From Brevundimonas sp. UBA5713 (GTDB taxonomy: Bacteria > Pseudomonadota > Alphaproteobacteria > Caulobacterales > Caulobacteraceae): a DNA stretch of 33,646 bases. Both the position numbers and the translations under genes were made by a program. The notes under the pieces are model-generated. The model searched no databases, had not been told where the DNA came from, and worked only from the letters and a program-made list of their open reading frames with translations. Each line of letters starts with the position of its first letter. Position 1 is the stretch's first letter. Shown here one piece after another: positions 16,483-24,574 of this stretch. The stretch covers positions 1 to 33,646 of the forward strand of contig NZ_DIGV01000059.1 in NCBI RefSeq assembly GCF_002419815.1, given 5' to 3'.

Positions 16483-17376
16483 CTACGGCAGATCAATCTC
16501 GACCAGCAGGTCCTGCCCCTGCTGGAACAGGCGCGCCACCCGCCCGTCATTGACCCTCAGCACATCCTCGCCGTCGTGGTACCAGCCCGCATTGACCATG
16601 GCGCGGGTCAGCTTTTCCAGCCACTCGCCGACCTTGGCCGCATCGCCCCCGTGCGCGCCAACCAAACAGCGTTCTGCCTCAGCCTGCACCGTCACCACAT
16701 CCTCTACCGGCCCGCCGTGCAGCAAGGTGCCACCTGTCCCCGTGTAGACAAAGAAATTGGCCTCCAGCTCATGGCTATCGCGGGCGCTGCGCCGGCGCGC
16801 CGCCACGGCCAGTCCGGTGCATAGACGCTCTACCGCATCGAACACCGCCTGCCCCGCATCGCGCTCGTGGCCACGGATCGCCGTCTCCACCCTCAGGCGC
16901 AGCATGTCCGGATCCATTGGCGGCAGGACCACCACCCGCGTCATATCATTGCGCGTATCGGCCAACGCTAGCGACGCCCGATAGTCCTCGGTCACATAAT
17001 ATGCGGCGCGGTCACCGCGTTCACCCTGCCCCGGAATACCCAGCGTCGGCACCGAAACCCAGCGATAGCCCCCGCCGTCGCGCGACAGCCAGTCTTTCAC
17101 ACCTTCGCGCGCCGCCGTCCCGTCCGTGCCTACCAGCACGTCACAGCCCGTTGGCCCCAGCGTCAGAAACACGCCCCCCGGCCCCGTCTCGGACGGCAGA
17201 GCCATGACCTTGACCTGTGCCCGATCCTGACCACGCAGATCCACCTGTCCGGTCTGGGCCTGAATACACAGTCGCGTTCCCTGTATCGCCACATGGCTCA
17301 GCCGCCCTGACGGCACCGCCTGCGTCACCCCGCCGGACACCACGATCACCGCCCCCAGCAGCCATGCTGACATCAT
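16483..17376 (-). CDS. Secreted protein of unknown function
   Basis: A 297-residue protein with a signal peptide (MMSAWLLGAVIVVSGGVTQA, cleavage near TQA-VP). I choose the ATG at 17376 because GGGGAT lies upstream and the signal then begins at residue 1; a TTG at 17400 is the alternative. The mature part has several Cys (LCIQAQTG, TGCDVLVG, LCTGLAV, RCLVGAHGG) that could form disulfides, and ends VARLFQQGQDLLVEIDLP. No family is recognised. It diverges from the NMT1-like lipoprotein gene and shares the bidirectional terminator with the ABC-F gene. Confidence 0.65.
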   Translation of the reverse strand: MMSAWLLGAVIVVSGGVTQAVPSGRLSHVAIQGTRLCIQAQTGQVDLRGQDRAQVKVMALPSETGPGGVFLTLGPTGCDVLVGTDGTAAREGVKDWLSRDGGGYRWVSVPTLGIPGQGERGDRAAYYVTEDYRASLALADTRNDMTRVVVLPPMDPDMLRLRVETAIRGHERDAGQAVFDAVERLCTGLAVAARRRSARDSHELEANFFVYTGTGGTLLHGGPVEDVVTVQAEAERCLVGAHGGDAAKVGEWLEKLTRAMVNAGWYHDGEDVLRVNDGRVARLFQQGQDLLVEIDLP

Positions 17377-17585
17377 TTTCGCATATCCCCGTACGGCCAA
17401 GCTTGGATGACTTGTAATCTCACATGACAGCGTAACCTATAGGATCGCACCCTTTTTTGTGCGCCTGCACAGGGCTTCCCCACCCTAAAGACGTGGGCGT
17501 GCCGCCAAGGTTGCCACCAAAAACCTTTCGTCTCGGGGGGCGGCCCCCTTTCCAAGGCCCAGCCCGATGCTTATTGCATCCGCTC
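17377..17585. promoter_or_regulatory. Divergent intergenic region with hairpins
   Basis: 209 bp between the secreted protein gene and the NMT1-like lipoprotein gene. It contains a GGGGGCGGCCCCC hairpin near 17536-17552 followed by TTT, and a TTTTTTG run at 17453-17459. Because the downstream gene is NMT1/THI5-like, I looked for a TPP riboswitch and found none. Promoters of both genes must lie here. Confidence 0.3.
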
Positions 17586-18605
17586 ATGACCTTGCGTTCG
17601 CCCAACCGCCGCCACCTCCTGATCGGAGCCGCCGCACTGACCGTGCCGTCGGTGCTGGCCGGTTGCGACCAGCGTGCCACCACGGACGAACAAGGCCGCA
17701 TCCGCCTGCGCATTGCCACCCCCGGCCCCGCCCGCGCCGACCATGGCGGCTTCTATCAGGCCATTGCCACAGGCCTGTACGCCAAGCGCAACCTGAACAT
17801 CCAGTTCCTGCACGTAAACTCGTCCGAAGATGTTTCGCGCCATCTGGCATCGGGCAGTGCCGAGCTGGGTCTGGCGCAGGACAGTTTCGCCGCTCTGCGC
17901 ATGATGTCCGACCGCGCGCCCGTTAAAGCCGTCGCCGCCTTCTTCCAGAAGGATCCGCGCGTCGTCATCGCCCGCGCCGACGGCCCGCGCACCCTAAACG
18001 ATATCGGCGAGCGCCCGCTGTTTGTCGAAGATGCCGACTGGCCCGAATTCTGGGTCTGGATGCGCTCCCAGTACGATCTCCAGACCGAACAGCTGGCCCG
18101 CCCCGACACCGGCGCACTGGCCCCTTTCCTTGAAGACACCGACAGCCTGCTGATCGGCTCTCTGACCCGCGAACCGGCTCAGGTCGCCGCCGCCGAGCCG
18201 GACCTGCGCACGCGCCTGCTGCTGCCCGCCGATGACGGCTATGCCGCCTATGGCAATCTGGTGCTCAACACCAATGCCTTCGCCCGCGACAATGCCGAGG
18301 CCCTGCGCGACTTCATCGCCGCCTCGATCGACGGCTGGAAAGACTATCTGACCGGCGATGCCGAACCGGCCCACGCCCTGATCCGCCGCGCCAATCCCGC
18401 CACGCCGCAAGGGTCGCTGGATATGGCCCGCGACCTGCTGATCCAGAACCGTATCGTCGACGGCCCCGATGGCGATCCCGCTGTCATCGGCACCATGACC
18501 GAAGAGCGCTGGAAGACCTTTGCCGAGCAGGCCCAAAAGGCGTTCAGCAACGAACCGGACTGGTCCTCTGCTTACACAACGCAGTTTTTGCCCTCTCAGG
18601 GCTGA
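17586..18605 (+). CDS. NMT1/THI5-like substrate-binding lipoprotein
   Basis: A 339-residue ABC-type solute-binding lipoprotein of the NMT1/THI5 or SsuA-like fold. The signal (residues 1-25) has twin Arg (SPNRRHLLIGAAALTVPSVL) and a lipobox LAGC, with Cys at about 26. The binding domain opens IRLRIATPGPARADHGGFYQ, AIATGLYAKRNLNIQFLHV, and SGSAELGLAQDSFAALRMMS, typical of the family, which binds thiamine-precursor pyrimidines, sulfonates or nitrate. No permease or ATPase gene lies nearby, so the ligand is unknown. A longer reading from 17457 would bury the signal peptide. The next gene starts 43 bp downstream. Confidence 0.8.
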   Translation: MTLRSPNRRHLLIGAAALTVPSVLAGCDQRATTDEQGRIRLRIATPGPARADHGGFYQAIATGLYAKRNLNIQFLHVNSSEDVSRHLASGSAELGLAQDSFAALRMMSDRAPVKAVAAFFQKDPRVVIARADGPRTLNDIGERPLFVEDADWPEFWVWMRSQYDLQTEQLARPDTGALAPFLEDTDSLLIGSLTREPAQVAAAEPDLRTRLLLPADDGYAAYGNLVLNTNAFARDNAEALRDFIAASIDGWKDYLTGDAEPAHALIRRANPATPQGSLDMARDLLIQNRIVDGPDGDPAVIGTMTEERWKTFAEQAQKAFSNEPDWSSAYTTQFLPSQG

Positions 18606-18648
18606 ATGTTAGCCTCGGATTAAGCCAGACTCTGTAAACCGGCCAAGC

Positions 18649-19113
18649 TTGGCTTTTTCAGGCGGCGGTTTTCGGGGTTGGCAGTTGCCAGTTGTCGCAG
18701 CGCTATATCTGGCTTTGGCAGGACACAGCCTTGCGCCGTCCGCCCACGCCCCTGCGCCCGTCATTCCCCACGGTGGCTGGGCCTATCCACGCGGTGCATC
18801 CATTGCCCATTACCCCCTGCCGCTTCAGGCCGATCCTGCCGCGCCCCGTGCCGATGCTCCGATCTTTCGCCTGAACAGCGCCCAGCAGCCGCCCGCCACG
18901 CCCGGCGGGGCCCGCTACTATTCCATTCACCGTCAGGCTGGCCGACAGCCCGACACCCCCAGCCTCCCGGCCCCCGTCTATCTGGACGCCCTGCCGGTAC
19001 AGCTGGATAGTCTGCCGGCCGGCGATGATCTGGCCGCACCGCCTCCCCCGCCCGAGGTCCTTCGCGACACCCATGGCCGTCTGCGTCCCGTTCCCTCCAG
19101 CGACGATTATTAG
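18649..19113 (+). CDS. Proline-rich secreted protein of unknown function
   Basis: About 154 residues if started at the TTG at 18649. A later TTG (LPVVAALYLALAGHSLAPS) is an alternative and has GGGGT upstream. The N-terminal hydrophobic segment ends SAHA and looks like a signal peptide. The rest is low-complexity, rich in Pro, Ala and Asp (LPAGDDLAAPPPPPEVL) and without recognisable domain. The stop (19111-19113) is 13 bp before the DUF2336 gene, so the two may be cotranscribed. An ORF with this composition could be non-coding; the signal peptide and spacing argue for a gene. Confidence 0.45.
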   Translation: MAFSGGGFRGWQLPVVAALYLALAGHSLAPSAHAPAPVIPHGGWAYPRGASIAHYPLPLQADPAAPRADAPIFRLNSAQQPPATPGGARYYSIHRQAGRQPDTPSLPAPVYLDALPVQLDSLPAGDDLAAPPPPPEVLRDTHGRLRPVPSSDDY

Positions 19114-19126
19114 AGTTCACCCGTCC

Positions 19127-20230
19127 ATGTCCGCCGGATCACAGATCATCACCCGCCTGCCCGAGCTAATGACCTTGGCCAAGCAGTCGGACAGCGCCGC
19201 ACGGCGCACCCTGCTGCGCGAGCTGACCGACAGCTTCTTCGGCACGCCCGAACGCACGCCTGTAGAACAGGACCTGTATGGTGCGGTTCTGGGTGACCTG
19301 ACCCGCGCCATGGAAGATGAAGTGCGCGCCGAAATCGCCCGCCGCTTCGCCCATACCTCCGACGCCCCGCGCCAACTGGTCCGCCAACTGGCGCAGGATG
19401 AACTGGCCGTCGCCGCGCCCGTCCTGACGCATTCGCCCGTCCTGACCGACGCCGACCTGATCCATGTGATCAAGAACCGTGGCCAAGACCACATGCGTGC
19501 CGTCAGCCGCCGCGAAACCGTGACCGAGGCCGTGTCTGACGCCATTGTCGAACACGGCGATGACGCGACCCTGCACGCCCTGTTGTCCAACGAAGGGGCC
19601 CGCCTGTCCCGCGCCGCCAGCGAAACCGCCGTCGACCGCGCCAAGGCCAATCCCGATCTGCACGATGTGACCGTCAACCGCGCCGCCCTGCCGATCGACC
19701 TGCTGAACGAAATGTATTTCGTGGTCGAAGAGCGCCTGCGCAGCAAGATTCTCGAGGAAAACAGCCGCCTCAGCCCCGAAGAACTGGAACAGGCGCTGGC
19801 CGCAGGGCGCGCCCGCGTGGCCACCGATGACGGCAGCCTGCCGCCGGACTATGCGGAAAGCCTCGCATATGTAGAAGAACTCAGAGCCGCCAGCCAGCTG
19901 ACCCCCGCTGTTCTGGCGCGCTTCCTGCGCTCGGGCAGCCGCACCTGTTTCCTGATCGCGCTGTCACAACTGGCCGACATCGACTTCCACACCGCCCGCA
20001 ATATTGTCGAGCGTCGTGAACTGGATGCCCTGGCCGTGGTCTGCCGCGCGGCCGATCTGGATAAGGCCCTGTTCCTGACCTATGCCGTGGTTCTATTGAA
20101 CAATGACGGCAATGCCATGGGCAAGGCGCGCTCATACGGTGCGCTTTACATGGCACTGGACAAGGATACGGCCCAGCGCACCTTGCGTTTCTGGCGCACC
20201 CGCCGCGCGGCTATGCAGTCCGCCGCCTGA
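19127..20230 (+). CDS. DUF2336 protein, first copy
   Basis: A 367-residue all-helical protein of the DUF2336 family, common in Caulobacterales and Rhizobiales and of unknown function. It shows HEAT-like helical pairs: RRTLLRELTDSFFGTPERTP, AEIARRFAHTSDAPRQLVRQ, LTDADLIHVIKNRGQDHMRA, RETVTEAVSDAIVEHGDDAT, and at the C terminus LTPAVLARFLRSGSRTCFLI, ARNIVERRELDALAVVCRAA and RTLRFWRTRRAAM. The ATG at 19127 gives MSAGSQIITRLPELMTLA; the longer reading from 19025 is an overlap with the gene upstream. It is convergent with mucR over a bidirectional terminator. A second DUF2336 gene lies beyond mucR. Confidence 0.82.
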   Translation: MSAGSQIITRLPELMTLAKQSDSAARRTLLRELTDSFFGTPERTPVEQDLYGAVLGDLTRAMEDEVRAEIARRFAHTSDAPRQLVRQLAQDELAVAAPVLTHSPVLTDADLIHVIKNRGQDHMRAVSRRETVTEAVSDAIVEHGDDATLHALLSNEGARLSRAASETAVDRAKANPDLHDVTVNRAALPIDLLNEMYFVVEERLRSKILEENSRLSPEELEQALAAGRARVATDDGSLPPDYAESLAYVEELRAASQLTPAVLARFLRSGSRTCFLIALSQLADIDFHTARNIVERRELDALAVVCRAADLDKALFLTYAVVLLNNDGNAMGKARSYGALYMALDKDTAQRTLRFWRTRRAAMQSAA

Positions 20231-20250
20231 GTGTTTGTCGCGACCAAAAC

Positions 20251-20282
20251 AAAACGCCCGCTCTGTGCAGAGCGGGCGTTTT
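20251..20282. terminator. Bidirectional terminator, DUF2336 / mucR
   Basis: AAAACGCCCGCTCTG-TG-CAGAGCGGGCGTTTT, a near-perfect inverted repeat with A and T runs on both sides. Confidence 0.93.
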
Positions 20283-20304
20283 GCTTATCTGGTCCGGGAC
20301 CGGA

Positions 20305-20733
20305 TTACTTCTTGGCGCGGGTGGTGCGAGCCGGCTTACGACCGCCCTGGCCCAGACCCATTTGCTTGGCCAGATCAGAGCGGGCCTTGGCATAGTTCGG
20401 AGCAACCATCGGATAGTCTTTCGGCAGACCCCACTTCTCGCGGTATTCTTCCGGCGACATATTGTATTTGGTGCGCAGGTGACGCTTCAGCGACTTGAAC
20501 TTGCGACCATCTTCCAGACAGATCAGGAAATCCGGAGTGATCGACTTGCGAACAGGAACGGCAGGCTCACGCGGTTCCGGCTCAGCCTCGACCGGCTCGC
20601 TCGAAATACCGGTCAGCGCAGCGTGCACCTGAGAAATCAGGGCCGGTACGGCTTCAGCCGGTACCATATTATTGCTGACGTAGGCCGATACGATATCAGC
20701 CGTCATTTCGAGTAGTTCTGGCTTTTCTTCCAT
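20305..20733 (-). CDS. mucR: MucR/Ros-family transcriptional regulator
   Basis: A 142-residue Ros/MucR protein, an H-NS-like silencer of alphaproteobacteria with a prokaryotic zinc finger. The N-terminal helical oligomerisation region (MEEKPELLEMTADIVSAYVS to VHAALTG) is followed by an acidic linker, then FLICLEDGRKFKSLKRHLRT, MSPEEYREKWGLPKDYPMVA and PNYAKARSDLAKQMGLG, and a basic tail (GGRKPARTTRAKK). The CLED pattern, with Asp replacing the second Cys, is usual in MucR. The start at 20733 fits the family; a reading to 20844 runs into AT-rich leader. In Caulobacter, MucR1/2 act with SciP on CtrA-dependent genes (established knowledge). The upstream region has several hairpins. Confidence 0.9.
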   Translation of the reverse strand: MEEKPELLEMTADIVSAYVSNNMVPAEAVPALISQVHAALTGISSEPVEAEPEPREPAVPVRKSITPDFLICLEDGRKFKSLKRHLRTKYNMSPEEYREKWGLPKDYPMVAPNYAKARSDLAKQMGLGQGGRKPARTTRAKK

Positions 20734-21107
20734 TTTGGTCTGTCGCTCCCGCTGCGCAGTAATTATGTGGATTTGAAATCCACGGAACACATTTCTCTTG
20801 CCCATTCCTTTAGCAATATCTTGCGAACAATCAATAGTGCACATCTGATGTGCGGTGTCGTGAACTTTGACGTTCTGACGATATGCTAAGTTTTGAATAG
20901 ATATCGCCCGCGTAATCGTAGCGGCCCGTCGACGGATCCAACCCCGTGTTGGTTGAATCCTGATCCGTCGAATAAGTATAGCCCAGTTAAGTCGGCTAAA
21001 AGCCGCCCAAGCATAATCTATGCTTGGTTAAATCGCTCGGTTAAAAGCAATTTTCCTATTAACACCCAGCAACTTAAAGCATAGGCATTTGGAAATTTTC
21101 GAAGGGT
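20734..21107. promoter_or_regulatory. AT-rich hairpin cluster upstream of mucR
   Basis: 374 bp without a gene. Moving from mucR: GCACAT-CTG-ATGTGC (20839-20853), a perfect inverted repeat; CGACGGATC ... GATCCGTCG (20930-20970) enclosing a second hairpin CAACC/GGTTG; CGGCT/AGCCG (20993-21005); and CCAAGCATA-ATC-TATGCTTGG (21007-21027). A GAATC site (20956-20960) is a possible CcrM target. The stretch must contain the mucR promoter and the 3' end of the second DUF2336 transcript. It is far richer in AT than the surroundings, which fits a MucR-bound, autoregulated region. Confidence 0.5.
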
Positions 21108-22310
21108 CTAGCTTCTGAGGTCGTCAGCCAGCGCCAGCATTGCGGCGCGCTCCGCTGCCGAGAAGGCATCGATCAAATGCTCTTCGCCTTCGCGGATAGC
21201 GTGTATCAACTCGGGCGTCAGAGCAGACGTCAGCGCCCAGTTCCAGTACCGGATCACGGTCTGGGCGCGCTCCACGGCCAGCATCTCATAGGTGACCAGC
21301 ACACGCTGCCAGCGCGGATCAACAGCCGACTCAGTCCCCAACGGCCTGCGCATCGCCTGCCACAGCAACTTCAGATAGCGGCGGGTCAAACCTGTAGCTT
21401 TACACAGTACGGCGATAGACTCGCCGCCCTCGTCGCTGAGTATCTTGGCTGCCGTCAACGGCTTCACACCTGCCAGTAGACCGATCTCGGCCACCAGCTC
21501 CGGCGTCAGACCTTTGTCTGCCGCCACAGAGATCACGCCCTCGAGGTTCTGTTGCGCCGATGCCTGTGCCGCCTCGCGGCTACGCTGGCGCCTTTCGATA
21601 AACTGCAACGCCCGTTTGACGACAGGGTCTTCCTTGGGCTCATCCTGTGTCAAAGCGAACAGGTCATTGACCGAAGACTGTAGAACCTCGCGCGACACAG
21701 CAAACCGCCGCAGTATCACGCTGCGCTCGTCTTCGTTGCACCACCAGAACATGACATAGGCACTGGAGGGGCGCAGTTCGGGACGTTTCAAAAGCCCCGC
21801 GCACAGCTCCGGTGTATGTCGGCTCATGGCCACGACAGCTTCCAGCGACGTGGTGGCGATCCGCGCGTCGTTATTGTGCAGCACCACCTGTATAATGTCG
21901 GCCTCGCCCCGCTGGATCAGCGCGTGGGTCACGGTCTCCGACAGGCCACGGCGGGCGGCGATATGGCGGCAGTGGTCGGCGCTGGCCTCGTTCACACAAC
22001 CGACCAGATCGTGATCGTTCAGCGAGGCACACTCGTCCAGCAGTTCACGCGCCACCACAATGTCGTCGCGCAGCAGCAGGCGGCACAGATTGTTCGGAAT
22101 ATCGGTCAGATGCACCAGACGCGCTGCCACGCGGCGACGGTCTTCCAGCGTCGCCTGACGCAGCACGTCTATCAGCAGATCGGCCACCACCGAACGCTCG
22201 AAAGCGTTGATGCGGCTCTCCGGCAGGCTGACAACGTCGCTTAGCCGGCGCAACAGGATGAGGCGCGCACGGCCGCCTTCAGAGGCAATATCGTCGGGGA
22301 TGGGCTTCAT
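21108..22310 (-). CDS. DUF2336 protein, second copy
   Basis: A 400-residue helical protein similar in layout to the DUF2336 gene at 19127. Its pieces include RRLSDVVSLPESRINAFERS, VVADLLIDVLRQATLEDRRR, ARLVHLTDIPNNLCRLLLRD, ISVAADKGLTPELVAEIGLL and CKATGLTRRYLKLLWQAMRR. The family's C-terminal ERAQTVIRYWNWAL matches RTLRFWRTRRAA of the other copy in position. The start is ATG 22310 (MKPIPDDIA), with GGAAAG eight bases upstream, or ATG 22325. Transcription runs toward mucR, with 374 bp between them. Function is unknown. Confidence 0.78.
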   Translation of the reverse strand: MKPIPDDIASEGGRARLILLRRLSDVVSLPESRINAFERSVVADLLIDVLRQATLEDRRRVAARLVHLTDIPNNLCRLLLRDDIVVARELLDECASLNDHDLVGCVNEASADHCRHIAARRGLSETVTHALIQRGEADIIQVVLHNNDARIATTSLEAVVAMSRHTPELCAGLLKRPELRPSSAYVMFWWCNEDERSVILRRFAVSREVLQSSVNDLFALTQDEPKEDPVVKRALQFIERRQRSREAAQASAQQNLEGVISVAADKGLTPELVAEIGLLAGVKPLTAAKILSDEGGESIAVLCKATGLTRRYLKLLWQAMRRPLGTESAVDPRWQRVLVTYEMLAVERAQTVIRYWNWALTSALTPELIHAIREGEEHLIDAFSAAERAAMLALADDLRS

Positions 22311-22448
22311 GGCGGCGCTTTCCATAGCGCCACTGTAAAACCAAGCCAGTTAATCAGCAGTGACGAGCCGCCCTTCTGGCAAAAGGCGGCCCGTTTTCAG
22401 TCAGTTCAGCACGAAGTGTGCTTTATTGATCCCAGTACGAACCGGGGA

Positions 22449-23429
22449 TTACAGCCCTTCGAACAGCGCCGTCGACAAATAGCGCTCCGCGAAGCTGGGG
22501 ATGATGACCACGATGGTCTTGCCCGAATACTCTTCCTGTGCGGCCAGACGGAAGGCGGCGGTCAGAGCCGCGCCCGAGGAAATCCCCACCGGAATGCCTT
22601 CCTTGGCGGCGACCTTGCGGGCCATCTCGAAGGCATCCTCGTTCGACACCTGCTCCACGGCGTCGATCACGTCCGTGTCGATCACCGGCGGCACAAAGCC
22701 TGCGCCAATGCCCTGAATCTTGTGCGGACCCGGCGCACCGCCAGACAATACCGGCGAGGCCGTCGGCTCGACCGCGATCATCTTGATGCCGGCTTTTTTG
22801 GCTTTCAGCGCATGGCCCACGCCCGTGATCGTGCCACCGGTGCCTACACCGGATACCACGACATCGACGCTGCCCGCCGTATCGTTCCAGATTTCCTCGG
22901 CGGTGCTGACCTCGTGAATGGCCGGGTTGGCTTCATTCTCGAACTGGGCCGGAGACACCGCACCGGGGATTTCGTTCAGCAGTTCCTCGGCGCGGGCAAT
23001 CGCGCCCTTCATGCCCTTCTCTGCCGGCGTCAGCTCCAGCTTGGCACCCAGCAGGGCCAGCATCTTGCGACGCTCGATCGACATGCTCTCGGGCATGCAC
23101 AGGATCAGCTTATAGCCTTTGGCGGCGGCCACAAAGGCCAGCGCAATGCCGGTGTTGCCGCTGGTCGGCTCGATCAGGGTCGCGCCCGGTGCAATCTTGC
23201 CTGCCTGTTCCAGCGCCTCGACCATGGCCACGCCGATACGGTCTTTCACCGAAGCGATCGGGTTGAAGAACTCCAGCTTGGCCAGCACGCGGGCCTTGGG
23301 CTGGTATTCCTTGGTCAGGTTCGGCAGCGCCACGAGCGGGGTATCGCCAATCGTATCGACGATGCTGTCGAACACCTTGCCGCGTCCGGCCTTCTTGTGG
23401 CGGCTGGCATCATAGGCGGTGTTGGACAT
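22449..23429 (-). CDS. cysK: Cysteine synthase A (O-acetylserine sulfhydrylase)
   Basis: A 326-residue PLP enzyme that makes cysteine from O-acetylserine and sulfide. The PLP lysine is Lys62 in NPIASVKDRIG. The substrate loop is PTSGNTGIA (from residue 88) and the phosphate loop GVGTGGTITGVG. The family's late motif GISSGAAL is present. The N terminus is about 15 residues longer than usual (MSNTAYDASRHKKAGRGKVF). GGAG precedes the ATG by nine bases. The C terminus is YLSTALFEGL, of the CysK type. It follows a small secreted-protein gene on the same strand, 84 bp apart. Confidence 0.93.
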   Translation of the reverse strand: MSNTAYDASRHKKAGRGKVFDSIVDTIGDTPLVALPNLTKEYQPKARVLAKLEFFNPIASVKDRIGVAMVEALEQAGKIAPGATLIEPTSGNTGIALAFVAAAKGYKLILCMPESMSIERRKMLALLGAKLELTPAEKGMKGAIARAEELLNEIPGAVSPAQFENEANPAIHEVSTAEEIWNDTAGSVDVVVSGVGTGGTITGVGHALKAKKAGIKMIAVEPTASPVLSGGAPGPHKIQGIGAGFVPPVIDTDVIDAVEQVSNEDAFEMARKVAAKEGIPVGISSGAALTAAFRLAAQEEYSGKTIVVIIPSFAERYLSTALFEGL

Positions 23430-23513
23430 GGGTCGATCTCCTCAGGCGATGGAACATGAATAAGGACATAGCGCGTATACTCCGCGTCACAAGCCGACGC
23501 CGCGCAGGTTTTC

Positions 23514-23999
23514 TCAAAAGCTATTTAGAAAAGCTGGGCCTTGGCGATTATCTTGCGTGGATCGGCGATAAGCTTCCATCCGATCCGCATAGGCTGCCGC
23601 AATCTGCTGCCCCATCAAAAATCTATAGTCGTCCTGGCCGAACTCCACAGCCATGACCACATCGCCGGGCTTCTCGGTCATCAACTGCCCACACCACATA
23701 GTTATGTCCGAGGGATCGACCCTGCGTTCGCCGACACCCCGTATCGAAAAGCGCTTCGGCACCTCTCCCTGCAAGGTTTCCAGTGTTTCGACCTCGGCCC
23801 TCACATAGTCCGTAAAATCGTCGCCGCCGTCAGGCACCACAGATACGACGCGGGCAATCGCGATACCCTTGCCGCCCTCTTGAGGGATCAAATCCCAGCG
23901 TGGTCCGGGCAAGGGCACACAGGCCTGCGCCAGTGTGGCCGAGCACAGCGTCAGAACGACACCGCCAACCGCCCCGATGAGTGCCAGCGATGTATTCAT
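23514..23999 (-). CDS. Small secreted protein of unknown function
   Basis: A 161-residue protein with a signal peptide (MNTSLALIGAVGGVVLTLCS, then ATLAQA-C). The Cys right after the cleavage site gives a weak lipobox, so lipidation is uncertain. The mature part reads IAIARVVSVVPDGGDDFTDY, VRAEVETLETLQGEVPKRFS and ITMWCGQLMTEKPGDVVMAV, an arrangement resembling small tissue-inhibitor-of-metalloprotease-like (netrin/OB-fold) secreted proteins: CVPLPGP, beta strands, then a second Cys in MWCGQ. AGGA lies seven bases upstream of the ATG at 23999. It begins five bases after the end of the Lrp gene, and the two probably form an operon with cysK. Confidence 0.6.
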   Translation of the reverse strand: MNTSLALIGAVGGVVLTLCSATLAQACVPLPGPRWDLIPQEGGKGIAIARVVSVVPDGGDDFTDYVRAEVETLETLQGEVPKRFSIRGVGERRVDPSDITMWCGQLMTEKPGDVVMAVEFGQDDYRFLMGQQIAAAYADRMEAYRRSTQDNRQGPAFLNSF

Positions 24000-24003
24000 G
24001 CGG

Positions 24004-24489
24004 CTATCCTCGCGAAACCACTCTCTGGGAAGGATCAAACGGCATGACCTCGCGGATCGTCAACAAGGTCGTAAAGTTCCGCACCCGCGCATCGTCGTTC
24101 AGCGCCTCACGCGTGAAGACATCATAGGCTTGCATGTCGGGCACCACGACATACAGGATCAGGTCCACATGGCCGGTGATATACCACATGCCATGGACCT
24201 CTTTGCGGGCCTTCAGCTTGTCGATCAGGGCGTCGATGACCGCTGTGCCCTCGCGCTCCATCTCGACCAGCACATGCATGGTCAGTGCCTTTTCCAGCCG
24301 CCCGCGATCCACCACGGCCACGTCGGCCACGATGATCCCGCCCTCTCGCAGGCGGCGCAGGCGTCGCGACACCGCCGATTCCGACAGCCCCACCTGTTCG
24401 GCCAACACCCGCGCAGGGGTCAGATTGTTCTGCCGGACCAGATCCAGGAGCCGATGGTCGAAATCGTCGAGTGTTAGCGTTTCTTGCAT
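24004..24489 (-). CDS. Lrp/AsnC-family transcriptional regulator
   Basis: A 161-residue regulator with an N-terminal winged helix-turn-helix (LDDFDHRLLDLVRQNNLTPA, RVLAEQVGLSESAVSRRLRR, LREGGIIVADVAVVD) and a C-terminal RAM/AsnC ligand domain (ALTMHVLVEMEREGTAVIDA, HGMWYITGHVDLILYVVVPD, FTTLLTIREV). The start is ATG 24489; a reading to 24528 adds a non-family tail. Family members sense amino acids. It is divergent, across 85 bp, from an EamA/RhtA-like exporter gene, the classic arrangement for an Lrp-type regulator of an amino-acid exporter. Confidence 0.88.
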   Translation of the reverse strand: MQETLTLDDFDHRLLDLVRQNNLTPARVLAEQVGLSESAVSRRLRRLREGGIIVADVAVVDRGRLEKALTMHVLVEMEREGTAVIDALIDKLKARKEVHGMWYITGHVDLILYVVVPDMQAYDVFTREALNDDARVRNFTTLLTIREVMPFDPSQRVVSRG

Positions 24490-24574
24490 GATAACTCGTA
24501 TTAACGCCGTTTTCTTGCGCGCGATCAAGTGAAATCGCCAAGACCGGTTATGCCGTTTTCGCTACATCTGCGGC

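Noticed and set aside
17401..17585. TPP riboswitch before the NMT1/THI5-like gene
   Set aside because: The conserved CUGAGA and the P4/P5 ACCUGAUCUGGAUAAUGCCAGCG core are absent.
22326..22448. GCCGCC/GGCGGC hairpin as terminator of cysK
   Set aside because: The only T run lies on the plus strand, opposite to cysK transcription. It may be a leader hairpin or chance.
23456..23656. Short plus-strand ORF of 66 codons before and inside the small secreted-protein gene
   Set aside because: No ribosome site, overlaps a better-supported minus-strand gene, and has no family likeness.
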